Shown in pieces: positions 18,166-30,015 of a stretch of DNA of 64,000 nt. Position 1 is the stretch's first letter. Every line of letters begins with the position of its first letter. The notes beneath the pieces are model-generated. The model worked only from the letters and a program-made list of their open reading frames with translations. It had not been told where the DNA came from and ran no database searches. Source of the stretch: Tillandsia leiboldiana (Eukaryota; Streptophyta; Magnoliopsida; Poales; Bromeliaceae); assembly GCA_029204045.2 (NCBI GenBank), contig CM055067.1, forward strand, positions 26,548,838-26,612,837, written 5' to 3'. The translations under genes and the position numbers were made by a program.

Positions 18166-19915
18166 AGCAGGCCAGTGGAAAAGTATCCTCCTGGTAATTC
18201 GGCCAGGGAAAAATGTCCTCCTGGTAACTCGGCCAGGGCATGTGCCCACCTGGTAACTCGGCCAGGGGCAATGCATCCATCCGGTCGCTCGGCCAGTGGA
18301 AAGTATCCTCCTGGTAACTCGGCCAGGGCAAAATGTCCTCTGGTAACTCGGCCAGTGATAATTATCCATCTGGTAACTCGGCCAGTGATAATTTCCATCT
18401 GGTAACTCGGCCAGTGATAATTATCCATCTGGTAACTCGGCCAGTGATAATTATCCATCTGGTAACTCGGCCAGTGATAATTATCCATCTGGTAACTCGG
18501 CCAGTGATAATTATCCATCTGGTAACTCGGCCAGTGATAATTATCCATCTGGTACTCGGCCAGTGATAATATCCATCTGGTAACTCGGCCAGTGATATTA
18601 TCCATCTGGTAACTCGGCCAGTGATAATTATCCATCTGGTACTCGGCAGTGATAATTATCCATCTGGTAACTCGGCCAGTGATAATTATCCATCTGGTAA
18701 CTCGGCCAGTGATAATTATCCATCTGGTAACCGCCAGTGATAATTATCCATCTGGTAACTCGGCCAGTGATAATTATCCTCTGGTAACTCGGCCAGTGAT
18801 AATTATCCATCTGGTAACTCGGCCAGTGATAATTATCCATCTGGTAACTCGGCCAGTGATAATTACCCTCTGGTAACTCGCCAGTGATAATTATCCATCT
18901 GGTAACTCGGCCAGTGATAATATCTATCTGGTAACTCGCCAGGGAAATTATCCTCTGGTAACTCGCCAGTGAATTATCCATCTGGTAACTCGGCCAGTGA
19001 TAATTATCCATCTGGTAACCTCGGCCAGGGAAAACGCCTCCTGGTAACTCACCAGGGAAAAACGCCCTCCTGGTAACTCAGCCAGGGAAAGCCCTCCTGG
19101 TAACTCAGCCAGGGAAAACGCCCTCCTGGTAAACTCTCGGCCAGGAAAACGCCCTCCTGGTAACTCGGCCAGGGAAATTGCCCTCCTGGTAACTCAGCCA
19201 GGGAAAACGCCCTCCTGGTAACTAAGCCAGGGAAAATGCCCTCCGGTAACTCAGCCAGGGAAAATACCTCCTGGTAACTCAGCAGGGAAAATGCCCTCCT
19301 GTAACTCAGCCAGGGAAACGCCCTCCTGGTAACTCAGCCAGGGAAAATTCCCTCCTGTTAACTCAGCCAGGAAAAGGACTCCTGGTAACTCAGCCAGGGA
19401 AATGCCTCCTGGTAACTCAGCCAGGGAAAACGCCCTCCTGGTAACTCAGCCAGGGAAAATGCCCTCCTGGTAACTCAGCCAGGGAAAACGCCCTCCTGGT
19501 AACTCAGCCAGGGAAAACGCCCTCCTGGTAACTCAGCCAGGAAATGCCCTCCTGGTAACTCGCCAGGAAAAACGCTCTCCTGTAACTCAGCCAGGGAAAA
19601 TGCCCTCCTGGTAACTCAGCCAGGGAAAACGCCCTCCTGGTAACTCAAGCCAGGAAACCCTGCCTGGTAACCTCTCACCAGGGAAACGCCCTCCTGTGTA
19701 AGACTCGCCAGGAAAATGCCCTCCTGTAACTCAGCCAGGGAAAACGCTTCCTGGTGAACTCAGCCAGGGAAAATGCCCTCCTGGTAACTCAGCCAGGAAA
19801 CGCCCTCCTGGTAACTCGCCAGGGAAATTGCCCTCCACTTGTAACTCGCCAGGGAAACGCGCAGCCCTCCTGGTAACTCAGCCAGGGAAAGTGCCCTCCT
19901 GGTAACTCAGGCCCT
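18166..19915 (-). repeat. 30-bp minisatellite in gypsy-1 (TGGTAACTCGGCCAG unit)
   Basis: About 60 tandem units. A left block (about 18345-19015) carries GGCCAGTGATAATTATCC in 30-bp units. A right block (19020-19915) carries AGCCAGGGAAAA in 29-bp units. The switch is sharp, so the two variants were homogenised separately. Many units lack single bases, which may be sequencing error near the gap. Related units appear at 54570-54612 and, in reverse, 60896-60920 and 63650-64000. Confidence 0.9.
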
Positions 19916-20220
19916 GAAGGGTGTGTCCTTTTCACAACACGACGTTTCAGGGTATCGCAACCCACGCCAACTACAAACGTCAGGACACAACAACCATACA
20001 ACCCAATCCAGCGAAAGTCTAAGACATGTCATCCATTCCATAGCATTATGTTGTCTGCAACCACACAATCGATTGGGAAATAACATGCCAAACTCTCATC
20101 CCGTCTCTTGGAGAGGTAAAAACTAAATCAAGACTCTCGCTAAAAGTCACGACTCTCACGTAGTCTCCTAATGTCCAACCGCAAGCCTAGGGTTTCTAAG
20201 TCCATCAGACCTACAACCTA
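19916..20220 (-). other. Gypsy-1 region between array and PBS
   Basis: Leader of the internal region, near where gag should start. It contains the block GCATTATGTTGTCTGCA shared with gypsy-3 (38939), gypsy-III (23271) and gypsy-E (55041). I see no intact gag start. Confidence 0.5.
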
Positions 20221-20233
20221 GGCTCTGATACCA
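20221..20233 (-). other. Primer binding site of gypsy-1 (initiator Met tRNA)
   Basis: The minus strand reads TGGTATCAGAGCC, complementary to the 3' end of plant initiator Met tRNA, 8 nt from the 5' LTR end (20242). Confidence 0.92.
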
Positions 20234-20241
20234 CTCTAATC

Positions 20242-21834
20242 TGTCACGCCCCGGGGTGGAAACTGCCACCCGGGCTCGCCAACAGATCCGCCATCTGTAC
20301 GAAACTGCCGTACAGACGAAGCGTCTAACCTGCAGAAAGAATCAACTACAGTACATAGATACGCAGCTGAAAAGTAGACTACTAAAACTGAAGTCTCAAA
20401 CACTGTACAACTGAAAATAATACAATATCCATCTCCCCAAATACTATCAGATACAAATCCTCTGATACAAACGCCAAAATAGAGTCTCCTAAAGTACACA
20501 TGTACAAGCCCTCGATACAAAAAATATCTCACTACAATCGTCTCTCAAAACTGGTAAAATAATTACAACTCTATACCCACTACAAAGGTCTCTCAACGAA
20601 GACGAGAAGTAAACTACCAACTGAAGCTCTCCTCTGAAGGGGGGGCACGCTACACTCCAACGCGGGTAGGGAACTGCTCGGGGACATCCCGGGCCTCGGT
20701 CCGAAGGATCAGCCAACAGGAGCAAGGAACAGAGAAGAAAGCCTGGGGGAAAAGACACACGACGGGGTGTTGGGAACTACTTCCCACAGTAGTTCTCAGT
20801 GCGTACCGTCAACAGCCACAACGGTCTGCCACTAAGTCTACAAGAGCAAAAAGATAACAGGCAAAGAAATCTGAAAGAAAAGCGGGAATCTACTGTACAG
20901 CTACCATGACTCTATCTAGACACTCAAAAGTGAAACAGATGAAAGTAAAATGAGAACACTGCACCCAAGGTGCTCAATCAACCCAAATGAACTGACTACC
21001 TCAAAGGTCCAGTCAAGCCTGTGCCGCCGACTACGGAACGCTCCTGCCCACTACCACACATCCACATGGGACGGGGATCTACATGGGGCGTCTGTCCGAC
21101 TAACTCAGCCCTCGCGCAAAACTGCCTCAACAGGCCCATCGTCTGCCTCAACTACGGCAGGGGAAAACGGCCTCAACGGCCAACCATCGTATCCACAAGC
21201 GGCATCTCAGGACGCGACTCCAACTGAGTGGAACGCGCGGCATAGAGTATCAAAACATTCTGCATATGCAGGCTAGTCAAAAACCACGCTCACTCTACAG
21301 AACGGAGGACTCAAAATCCCCAATACCTCGCACAACCGTAGGGCACTCTCGACGACTCAGATGCTCGGCTAACTCGAAACACGAGACATTAGCCTCCCCA
21401 ACGGCTCGCAGCACGACACGGCCACTGGCTGGAGATACTCCACAGCCAGGAACGACCCACACTCGTAGGTAACAAAACAGGTCGGACACAATCACCGACC
21501 TGGGACCCTGAAACACCGTCAAACCCAACGGTTCCAACAATACGGACCGGAAGATACTGACGGCCCGGACTCCGTCTACTCCAAGGTCCCTCACATGACA
21601 GCGCAAAAAGGGAAACAAGACCTCTCGGGACTACCGTTTGACGCAACGGATCCCCGCAAGAGAAGCAACCAACCCAATACAACTACCAGATCCACTTGCT
21701 CCCAGCAAGAGTGCAAAAGCATCCCCACTAAAAGCAAGTCCCGACCTCTCGGCTCACTCCGGGCGGAACACACTAGGTCCAGGGATGAAAGAATAGTGTG
21801 GATGTCTAAGCATAAAATAACCCTAGCCCAAGTG
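20242..21834 (-). mobile_element. Gypsy-1 5' LTR, partial
   Basis: Collinear with 13077-14675 until the N run. Differs from its partner by many single-base deletions and insertions, unlike the near indel-free LTR pair of gypsy-3, so consensus quality is probably poor here. Confidence 0.88.
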
Positions 21835-21934
21835 NNNNNNNNNNNNNNNNNNNNNNNNNNNNNNNNNNNNNNNNNNNNNNNNNNNNNNNNNNNNNNNNNN
21901 NNNNNNNNNNNNNNNNNNNNNNNNNNNNNNNNNN
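21835..21934. other. Scaffold gap (100 N)
   Basis: Exactly 100 N, the usual placeholder for unknown length. The left side is gypsy-1 5' LTR and the right side is gypsy-III gag, so at least the rest of that LTR and most of gypsy-III are missing. Confidence 0.99.
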
Positions 21935-23187
21935 TGTGATGATGCTGGGGCAGATGTGTAGAAGGAGCGGAGAAGTCGAAAAGGGGCACGCAGCTCGAAT
22001 GTGCCCTGGCTGTCCACATCCGTAGCAGCGACCCCACCGCTTGTCGCAAGTGCCGGGGAAGTGCGGACCTCCACAGAAGATACAACTGCTGGGAGCCCGT
22101 GACTGTCGGGACTGTTCTGCTGCTGAGACTGTCGCTGTCGCTGTGGATGCCGCTGAGACCCGCGCTGCGACGAAATGAGATCTCTGCTGCTGCTGCTGCT
22201 GCTGGGGCCTCTGGGACCCACTAGGCCCTCGCCGCTCCGAACGCCCACGGCCTGGGAACTGAGGCGGTGGCGGTCGAGGCGGCCTCCAAGTACTTGGCCT
22301 GTCCCCCCTCGTCCTGGGCTGGTCGCTTTCTGTCGGAGCTCTGAGCGACCGCGGCCCTCTGTCTGGCCACCACCCAGATCACCTCTCTCCACCCACTGTG
22401 CATGCTCTGCGGCTGCCTCCAGAGTCTGAAACCTCTGAGCATGCACCAGTGTGTAAATCTCTGACGAGGCCTCCCTCGAACAACTCAACCTGGTGTGGAC
22501 CGTCACGAGCGACGAAGGGCACAGTTCAGCAACTCCTGTGAACTCCTGGAAATAGGCATGAGCCGATCGATTGCCCTGCTGCAGGTTCTTCAAGTCGTCC
22601 TCCATCTTCTTCTTCACACGGTCGAAAAATAGGTGTCCAGCCCCATCCGTCGGAACTCCTCCCAAGGCAGCTGCCGAGTAATCCGGAACTCCAGGGGCTC
22701 TACCCGCTGCCACCAAAAATCAGCATCTCCGTCCAAACAGTGCACCGCCATGTGCACTCGATACTCGGGTCGATGAAGAAGTCTCGAAAAAGCTTCTCCA
22801 TCGCAGAAAGCCATCTCCCAACAGCCCAGGGCTGCGCATCCCGCCCTGAGAATCTAGGGGGGTCCCCGCTGAACAAACTTGGAGAGTTTGTTAGCGATAT
22901 CCTGCTCCTCCTCCGCAGTCAGAGGCTGAATAGCTCCAGGAACCCCGCTACTCGAAGATGGCGCTGACGGCACAAAAGGTGCAACAGGAGGCACAAGGGC
23001 CTCAGGAACAGCTGGGGATGGTGCCTCTCTCTGGGCAAGGAGCTGCTCAAACCTCTGCTCCTGGCGGCACTGACCCTCCGCCAATTGGGCCACCCAAGGC
23101 CCTCAACTCAGTAAGCTCAGGGGGTGTAGGCTGCCCTGGCTCATCAAACGGGACACCCCGAGTAGGGATCCGACGTCGGGGAGGCAT
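21935..23187 (-). pseudogene. Gypsy-III gag, frameshifted and cut by gap
   Basis: The start ATG at 23187-23185 gives MPPRRRIPTRGVPFDEPG. After frame changes the capsid part reads HMAVHCLDGDADFWWQRV and PWEEFRRMGLDTYF (about 22640-22770), then KKKMEDDLKNLQQGNRSAHA (about 22560-22620). A zinc knuckle CYGCGQPGHIRAACP lies near 21972-22016. Typical Ty3/gypsy gag order. At least two frame changes separate these blocks, so it is not functional as assembled. Confidence 0.85.
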
Positions 23188-23458
23188 CCTGCCACAAGAA
23201 ATCACGAATAAGTAACATAACCCCACACGACCCATCTAGCGAAAGTCAAAGACATCCCCCAATTTCTGCGACTTTATGTTGTCTGCAGCCAACATAACGG
23301 TCCCACCAGAAATTGGGTATGTCGATCCCTCTTCACTCACTGGAAGAGGTCCAAAAAATAATCTACGACTTCGCGAAGTGTCACGCCTCTCGCGCCCTAT
23401 CATCCTAGGGTCTGCCAAAAGCCTAGGGTTTCCTAAGTCCCAACTGACCTATCCCTAA

Positions 23459-23470
23459 GCTCTGATACCA
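23459..23470 (-). other. Primer binding site of gypsy-III
   Basis: The minus strand reads TGGTATCAGAGC, complementary to initiator Met tRNA, 8 nt from the LTR boundary at 23479. Confidence 0.92.
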
Positions 23471-23527
23471 ACTTAATCTGTCACGCCCCGGGTGTAAACC
23501 AGAACCCAGGCTCGCCAACAGATCCGC

Positions 23528-23555
23528 CGTGCACACAGAATTTTCCATGTACACG
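23528..23555 (-). other. U5 hairpin of gypsy-III
   Basis: CGTGCACA (23528-23535) pairs with TGTACACG (23548-23555), seven of eight positions. It sits where gypsy-1 has CTGTACGG/CCGTACAG and gypsy-3 has CCTATGC/GCATAGG. Confidence 0.5.
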
Positions 23556-25708
23556 AAGCGCTGGTAACCTGCTCAGATATAAGATATACAATAGAAGAGC
23601 ATAAACAGAGCTGAACTAAAAGAACTATAAGTAATCTCAGACTGGAAATAAGATACAAGCTGAAATAAAGTACAATAAACTCCCAGCTCACTAACCAAAA
23701 TACAAACAGCTGGCTAAACCAGTCCCAAAAGTAAACTACTGTAATCTGAGATACAAAAGGGGTGCAATAAAAGTCCAGCTACTCTCACAGTCGGGGTAGA
23801 TGATCTAGCTAGTCCGCAATCCTCTTACCTCGATCAGCCGCTGATGGCCCAGCAGCTCGCGCAGATGACTCTGCAAAACAAAGGGAAGAAGACAGAAAAC
23901 AACAATGGGGGTGAGAACTACTAGATAAACCAGTAGCCTCCCCTAGTGGGTAAAACCTCAAATGCTGACACACCCACTAGGACTATAAGAGGCAAAAAGG
24001 AAGGAACAGTGGTATGCAATATAGACTGCTGGAAAAAGAGAAACTACCACTACTATGCCTCTAGATGCTGTGCCAAAGGTTACGGTATATGCATGCAACT
24101 GTAAATCTAACTGCCCAAAGAAACCCAATCAAAGGGCCAGGAAGTACTGGCACTGCCTGCTCTGTCACCAATCGCAACTCATCAAGGTGCCCGGCGCTCG
24201 GCACGGTGTAAAGCCTACTCCGGAGTGGCACTCGAGGGGAGCGACCCACACGAGTAAAGTATGTACAGTATCCCTGTATCAAGTATCTCTGTATCAAGCA
24301 TCTCTGTAACCAATATCTCACAATAGCAGGACTGGATCATGACTATGATCAAAGTGGGAAATATCCGTCCACTAAAGTAACCCTGATCCCCAATCAGATG
24401 CAATAGTAATCAAGTGGGAAACACCATCCACTAGGAAAATCTGAAACCCGATCTGATGCATAAGTGAACACCCGGTCTACCGCCTAATGTCCGCGGCTGC
24501 CGCAACACCCGATAAGCCCAAGATCTGATAGAGTAATCAACAGCTGGCTAACCGCCTCAAGTCCGCGGTTACTACCATGCCCCACAATATATTATCGAGT
24601 CAAACCTGTCCCAGACTCCAGCCTTAACCACACTATCCCAAACCCTGCTCAATCCGAGCAACATATATCCGAATACGAAGGAGAATAGTGAAACATGGTT
24701 TCTCCTAAGTCAAGTCCCAAAGATAGTGTAGCAATAAATAGTAGCCTATCTAGATGTCCAAACAAGCATGCAAAGGTTCGCATTTAGAAACAGAAGGAAA
24801 GTATTTAAATATTTATTTAGAAAAGATGGTTTTATGATAATACTTTAGCATGCGATGATAGTTTACAGCATATGTCCAACAACAGTGTCCCAGTTTACCA
24901 TAAATGAGCTGTCATATTATTTGTGGGGTTTACTTATGCATTTCATGAGTACAAGTACCGATTATCTGTTTAAAGTCGGGAATCTCTAATACTCCTAGTG
25001 AGATAGTCAGTAATGAGGTAAGCAACAACCACCCACCTCGAAAAGCGTGCCCAATACCCAAGAAAATACCCGCTGTCCTCTATGCACACCGTCAGCTGAA
25101 ACAGTATCCTACAACATCACATAAGTGTATACGGTGTAAGAACTACAAGTCTCAAAACAGATTTGCTGTTTTTATAATCAGCACGCAAAACGAGGAATTT
25201 CACCTTTGTCCCGAGCTCCTAAAATCTCAGAAAAATCACGGTTGTGTTCCTCGCGAAAAGTAGCCCAAAATCGACTCTTGAATCACCTCAATCTGATATT
25301 CCTACGCGGAGAAACAATTCGTCGAAGTCGCCGCTGTCCAAAAACCCAAACAGCAAAAGAGGGGGTCAAAACACCTCGGGAATCGTGCCAAGGAATCTGA
25401 ATCTAGAGAAACGACCAACACGAAAAACGAAGCCCTACCTCTTAGGAACACACTGGCGAAGAAATCGTTGAAACAGGACTCCTGTACTGCGCAGGGGACT
25501 CCTCGGACTGAAATGCGACGATAACGGGCCAAGCTTGGGGAAAAACGAGGCACACTTTAAAATCCGGATCGCCGCTGTCGAACTTCCAGAAAATCTGGGA
25601 ACGCACCACGAGGTAGAAAAATCAGTGAGGAACAACTTCTCTTCAAAGACCTCTCTCAGATTCTCTCTTTCTCTCGGAAAATGGAGAAAAGAAGGGAGGG
25701 GAAGGGCT

Positions 25709-25717
25709 ATTTATAGG
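25709..25717 (-). promoter_or_regulatory. TATA box of gypsy-III LTR
   Basis: The minus strand reads GGCCTATAAATAGCCC. Upstream (25750-25890 on the plus strand) lie four elements of the type CGGGC then ACAGTG, two of them TTTCGGGCGGCTACAGTG. Confidence 0.8.
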
Positions 25718-26718
25718 CCCAATAAAACAATTGGGAAAATGACCTTCATGTCCCAACTTTCGGGCGGCTACAGTGCCCAGGCCCACTTTCGGGCGTGAAC
25801 AGTGCAGCCCAGGCCATGTTTCGGGCGGCTACAGTGCGGCCCGGCCCAGGGTTTTCCGGGCGCGCACAGTGCGGCCCGGCCCAGCCCGCCCGCGCACGGG
25901 ATCCCTTCCCGTCCAACCGGCCGTCCGACCCGGCCCACGGCCCGCCACGTGTCCGCCAAACAGGCGGCAGCCGTGCGGGCCGAACGGGGAAGCGCCACGT
26001 GTCCCCCGTGATTGGCGGCAAGGTGGGTGCCCCAGCCAACGGCGTGGCGACACGTGGCCCCGCCCGACACGGCTGTCGGCGGGCACCGCCGCCACGTGCG
26101 CCCACGTGCGCCCATGTGCGCGTACGGCCGCCGCCGCGTGGCGCCGCGTGCGCCACGCGCACATGGACCAGCCAACCCGGGGCCGCCACGTGGCGCGCCC
26201 CGGTCCACCGTGCACCACGCCCCCTCCGCGCCTGCCCGGCCTGCCCGCGCTGCCCGCGCACCCTCCCGTGCGCCGCGTGCCCTGCACCGGCCCAACCGCG
26301 TGCTGCCATGTGGCCCGCCGGTCCACCATGCACCGGCGGCCCTTTCCGTGGACCGGGAGGCGTGCGCCGGCCCAATGAGGAGCCGCCACGTGTCCCTGGC
26401 CGGTCCACCGGTCCCCCCATGCACCAATTTGCGTAGAAAACTTCCGGGGGTCCGTTTTTGGGCATCCGGACACCAAAATAAATAAGTAAATAGCCGTTTT
26501 CAAGCGTTTTTCCACGCTGAATTCAAATACGGCCTCCGATTGGCCCAAATCATTTTCTAAAATTTGGCAATTACCTCCGAAGGTCAAACCAACAGTAAAT
26601 ACCACACTGTGTCCATCCGTAGCATCCCTTTGATGCACTGTGGACCTAATACACCAATAATAGATGTTTCTCACCCAGGATTCACGGGAAACACAGTACG
26701 AAAACCTGGGCCACTACA

Positions 26719-27065
26719 ATTGCACTCTCGACTGTCTCAGCGGAATATATCTCAGCGGGTAGTTGTTCAACCCAACTCATTTGGATGAAAAGCATGTTGA
26801 GCGACTTCCGAATTTCAGCAACTTCGGTAACTATTCTTTGTGACAACACTAGTGCTATAAATATTTCTAAAAATCATGTGTTGCACTCTAGAACAAAACA
26901 CATTTAACTTAGATATCATTTTCTAAGAGAGCTAGTTGAATCGAGTATTCTTCAAATATCTTATATTTCAACTGAAGATCAATTAGCTAACATTTTAACA
27001 AAACCTTTGGATCAAAACGGTTTATTCATTTGCGTAAAGCAATTGGAATGATTTCTTTGAAATAA
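26719..27065 (+). pseudogene. Copia-B RNase H C-terminal fragment
   Basis: Translates in broken frames to the end of copia pol (SAEYISAGSCSTQLIWMKSM, then LADMLTKP-like residues altered to LANILTKP) and stops with TAA at 27063-27065. It starts abruptly at the gypsy-III LTR boundary. A missing base near 27015-27025 shifts the frame. Confidence 0.85.
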
Positions 27066-27959
27066 CACTTTTTGAAACCAATGCTTAGGTTAGGTTTTGT
27101 GTGTGTTTGTGTTCTTTATCTATGTTTGTACATAGAACATTAATTGACTTTACTTGCATCATTTCATATTCATTTAGAAATTTATTATGGTTTGGATATC
27201 ATGATAATTCATTTGATGCAATGATCATTTATATCAATTTAGTTCATTTTAAATTGATCAAAGTCAATTTCTCTCTCAAATGATCTCTTGGTATAGTTGT
27301 TATCTTATTTGACAATTGAGTTAAGTATGAACACGAGATCAATTTTTGGTTGAATACCTTATATCTTAAATAATTGATAGCCAATTGAGGGGGAGTTTAT
27401 TAAAATATTTATGCTCAAAAGATGTGGAAAGAGTTACATCCCAATGAGGAGTGTGAAAACTACCACCTCGGTCGTCCGAGTACTGTGTGCAGCTACCACA
27501 TGTATACCAAGCATGTTTTTTCTTGATGATTAGATAAAATGCTTTTTGGAATACTTGACTCTGTCGAATTCCAAGGTTGGTATAAGGTTGGGATTTTTAT
27601 TGAAAGATGCTCAAAAAGCCACTCCTTACAATAAATTGACTAGATATATTATCTAACTTATCTGGGATTTCAAACATCTATCGATCTTGGTGCTTCATTT
27701 TCTTTGCAAGATTAATGATTTGATAAACACATTACTCATAAGTTCATGATGGATGTTCTTGATAATGTTCAACTTTAAAGGATTTAATTTTTATAAATTT
27801 TCGTTTCATTACTTGGATATTATTGATAGATTTAGCATAATCTATTTCTTTTGATGTGAAACGATGACTTTTGTTTAAAGTTGACATGCAAAAGTGCTTA
27901 CATACTTTTTCTGGATTTTCTAGAATTTTTCTAATTTTTTCTGAAGAAAAAGTTGAAGC
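27066..27959 (+). other. Copia-B spacer after pol
   Basis: AT-rich and collinear with 7909-8845. Purine tract TTGAGGGGGAGT at 27385-27396. No supported ORF. Confidence 0.6.
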
Positions 27960-28069
27960 CGATCCGAACTGGAAAATCCGTTCCGGATCCCGAACGCAGT
28001 ATTTCTCTGCGGGTAGCCGATCCGAACTGGATTCTTGCTCCGTTCCGGACCGCGGCTAGGGTTTATATG
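27960..28069 (+). promoter_or_regulatory. Internal promoter upstream of copia-B env-like ORF
   Basis: GATCCGAACTGG occurs twice and CCGTTCCGGA twice, with CCGGATCCCGAACG once, followed by CTAGGGTTTATATGA. Same layout as copia-A 8846-8957, with the GATCCGGATC palindrome diverged. A CGCAG/CTGCG hairpin is kept. Confidence 0.5.
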
Positions 28070-28187
28070 AAACAAAAAGGTTTTCGATTTTATTTCACCT
28101 CAAGCTTTTGTTTCTAAGTCTCCAGAGTTTCTCTCACTAGAAAACAACCAATTTGGAGCCTTTCTAACTCGAGTTCTTCGGATTCAA

Positions 28188-28570
28188 GTAAGTTTCTTTG
28201 ATCAAAATTCAATTTTTTCCCTGTTTTTACATTGTTGCTCAAAACGTGAGTGGAAATCTTGATTCTAATTCAATTCTAGATGGTTTTTGGTCAAATTTCT
28301 TGTGAAATAAGAACTCTGAGTAGATTAGTTTTGTTTATATGCTTGGTATTCTCTTGATTAACAGATTTTTAGGCTTCGATTTCTGAAAATTCAGTTTTAG
28401 GGCATATATTGAGAATTTTTGAAAATCATGGGATTGATCTATTTTTAAAATTCTTTTTGCAAAACTAATTTGATTCCTAGTCTCTCTACACGATAATGAT
28501 TGTTTAGGTACAATTTTTCAAATTTTTGAAAATAAACAATTTTTTTGTGTTCTTGAGTTTTTGCTCGCAG
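28188..28570 (+). other. Putative 5'-UTR intron of copia-B env-like transcript
   Basis: Donor CAA then GTAAGTTTC at 28188; acceptor TTTTTGCTCGCAG ending at 28570; 383 bp against 384 in copia-A. Confidence 0.55.
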
Positions 28571-28599
28571 GTTTCTCAATTTTTTAAGCACTTGCAACA

Positions 28600-30015
28600 G
28601 TGGTGTTTGCATGGATAATTGTTCTTCTTGTTGCTATGGTGCACACACGAGCGACGAACAAATCCAAAAGAGCTAAGAGAACAAAGGACAGTTCAGATTC
28701 ATGATCCGAGACGGATTCTATTGATTGGGATGAGCTTTTGGTAGAAGCCACTGCTCCTACTGCTTCAGAGGGGAAAGCCCCTGCAGTAACTTCAAAGGCG
28801 AAGACACCGCCGACCGCCGCAGAAAAGGGAAAAGCCCCAATGGAATCATCACCTGCTAAAATGAAGAGAAAGAGCGTTGCTAGAAAAAGAGGTAGTGCTC
28901 AAGGAATCTCCATTGAAGAACCACTTGCAAGCGAGCCGCCTCCACAAGACTTTATAAGCTCTGAGAGGATTAAGGATTTTGAGAAAAGAGAATGCATTGG
29001 TGAGCGACATGTGAATGTTAAAGCTCTAAAGGAGCGGTCTGCATTATTCGGGACTCTTTTTGATCAAACGGGACTTGCACCCATTTGTAATTTCCCAGAC
29101 AATCTTGGATATTTTATCAGAATGTTTTATCAGAATTCATCAAAGTTGGTTGATCTTGAGGACGGACCACGAGAATTTCTAACAACAGTTAGAAATGTTA
29201 AGATTAAGGTCACACCTCAGTTGATTGGAGAGGTGTTAGGGATGAAGGCCCGGGTTGATGGAGCTCATTATCTAAAGGGTCATGTTTTTAGCAATACAAC
29301 CTGGAGAGTGGTTGTCAATGGGATTTGTCTTCCTGATACTCAGTCGACGGAAAATTCAATCTTTTCAAAAGAACTTCGACCGGAGTATCTCTACCTGAAC
29401 TTCATTGTTTGCTACAACATCCTCCCCAACATGCAGACAAAAGTCCTACGATGGGATCGAATGCTTTTCTTATATCTATTAGGACATTCGTCAGAGGCAG
29501 TGGGTTTGAATATCAATATTCCATACATCATTTGGAATAGGATGACAAGGTACGTTGAGCATCCTCATCCCACGGAAAGACTACCATTTCCATTAATCAT
29601 AATGAGAATTTTGAAGAAATTCAAGGTTGATATCAGCTCTACAAGTTATCAACACTGCTTAGGTATGATTAATGATTCGACAGTTGTTAAGTCTTTTCAT
29701 AAACTGCCTCATGCCACCCCAACTCCTCCGCGCGGGAAGAAACCCTCCGTCGGTATTTCTGCATCACCTTCACGGCAAGTACCCATGTCAGATGATGAAG
29801 CGTCTGTGACGTCAATTTATAAGGAGCATCAACGATTATCGTTTGAACAAGAACAAATCACTAAAGAGCAGAAGCGCATTTCTGATGAGCTTGAACTCAT
29901 CACCGCAGCCCAGATCACTCTGACAAAGAAATTCACTTCGATGAAAAAGTTGATGAAGAAGATGTTTTCAAAGATGGGCTGTAGTAGCTCTGAGGACTCA
30001 GAGTCGGACAATTGA
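28600..30015 (+). pseudogene. Copia-B env-like ORF, lost start and premature stop
   Basis: Homologue of the copia-A ORF. The position of the start ATG is GTG here (28600-28602), followed by the hydrophobic WIIVLLVAMV segment. An in-frame TGA at 28702-28704 lies in the acidic Ser-rich stretch. Downstream the frame is open to 30015, with DFISSERIKDFEKREC, YLNFIVCYNILPN, WDRMLFLYLLG, a shorter proline-rich linker and a C-terminal Glu/Lys coiled coil. Only these two defects break it, so decay seems recent. Confidence 0.85.

Larger units (their letters stand above)
13077..21834 (-). mobile_element. Gypsy-1: non-autonomous Ty3/gypsy element, 5' LTR cut by gap
   Basis: Minus orientation: 5' LTR (partial, 20242-21834), PBS (20221-20233), an internal region without intact ORFs (16473-20241), polypurine tract (16473-16484) and 3' LTR (13077-16472). 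Internal length is about 3.8 kb, mostly tandem repeats, so it lacks its own enzymes. Candidate 5-bp target sequence CATGA (13072-13076); the other side is lost in the gap. Confidence 0.9.
21935..26718 (-). mobile_element. Gypsy-III: Ty3/gypsy element, gag and 5' LTR retained
   Basis: Minus orientation: 5' LTR 23479-26718, PBS 23459-23470, gag from 23187 down to the gap. Pol and 3' LTR are lost in the gap. The LTR sequence differs clearly from gypsy-1 and gypsy-3, so it is a third subfamily. It is inserted in copia-B RNase H, which resumes at 26719. Confidence 0.88.
23479..26718 (-). mobile_element. Gypsy-III 5' LTR (3240 bp)
   Basis: Bounded by TGTCACGCCCCGGG (23479) and GGGCCACTACA (26718). 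Sense (minus) order: start TGTAGTGGCCC, U3 with many CACGTG motifs (25940-26390), promoter-proximal CAGTG elements, TATA box, leader, donor-like site at 25036, the block with CTCGAGGGGAGC (24231-24242), acceptor-like site at 23569, terminal hairpins. ORFs over the GC-rich U3 (25746-26674) are incidental. Confidence 0.9.

Noticed and set aside
18345..19020. CRISPR-like regularly spaced repeat
   Set aside because: Units are contiguous 29-30-bp minisatellite copies without unique spacers, in a plant genome; the same holds for 63650-64000.
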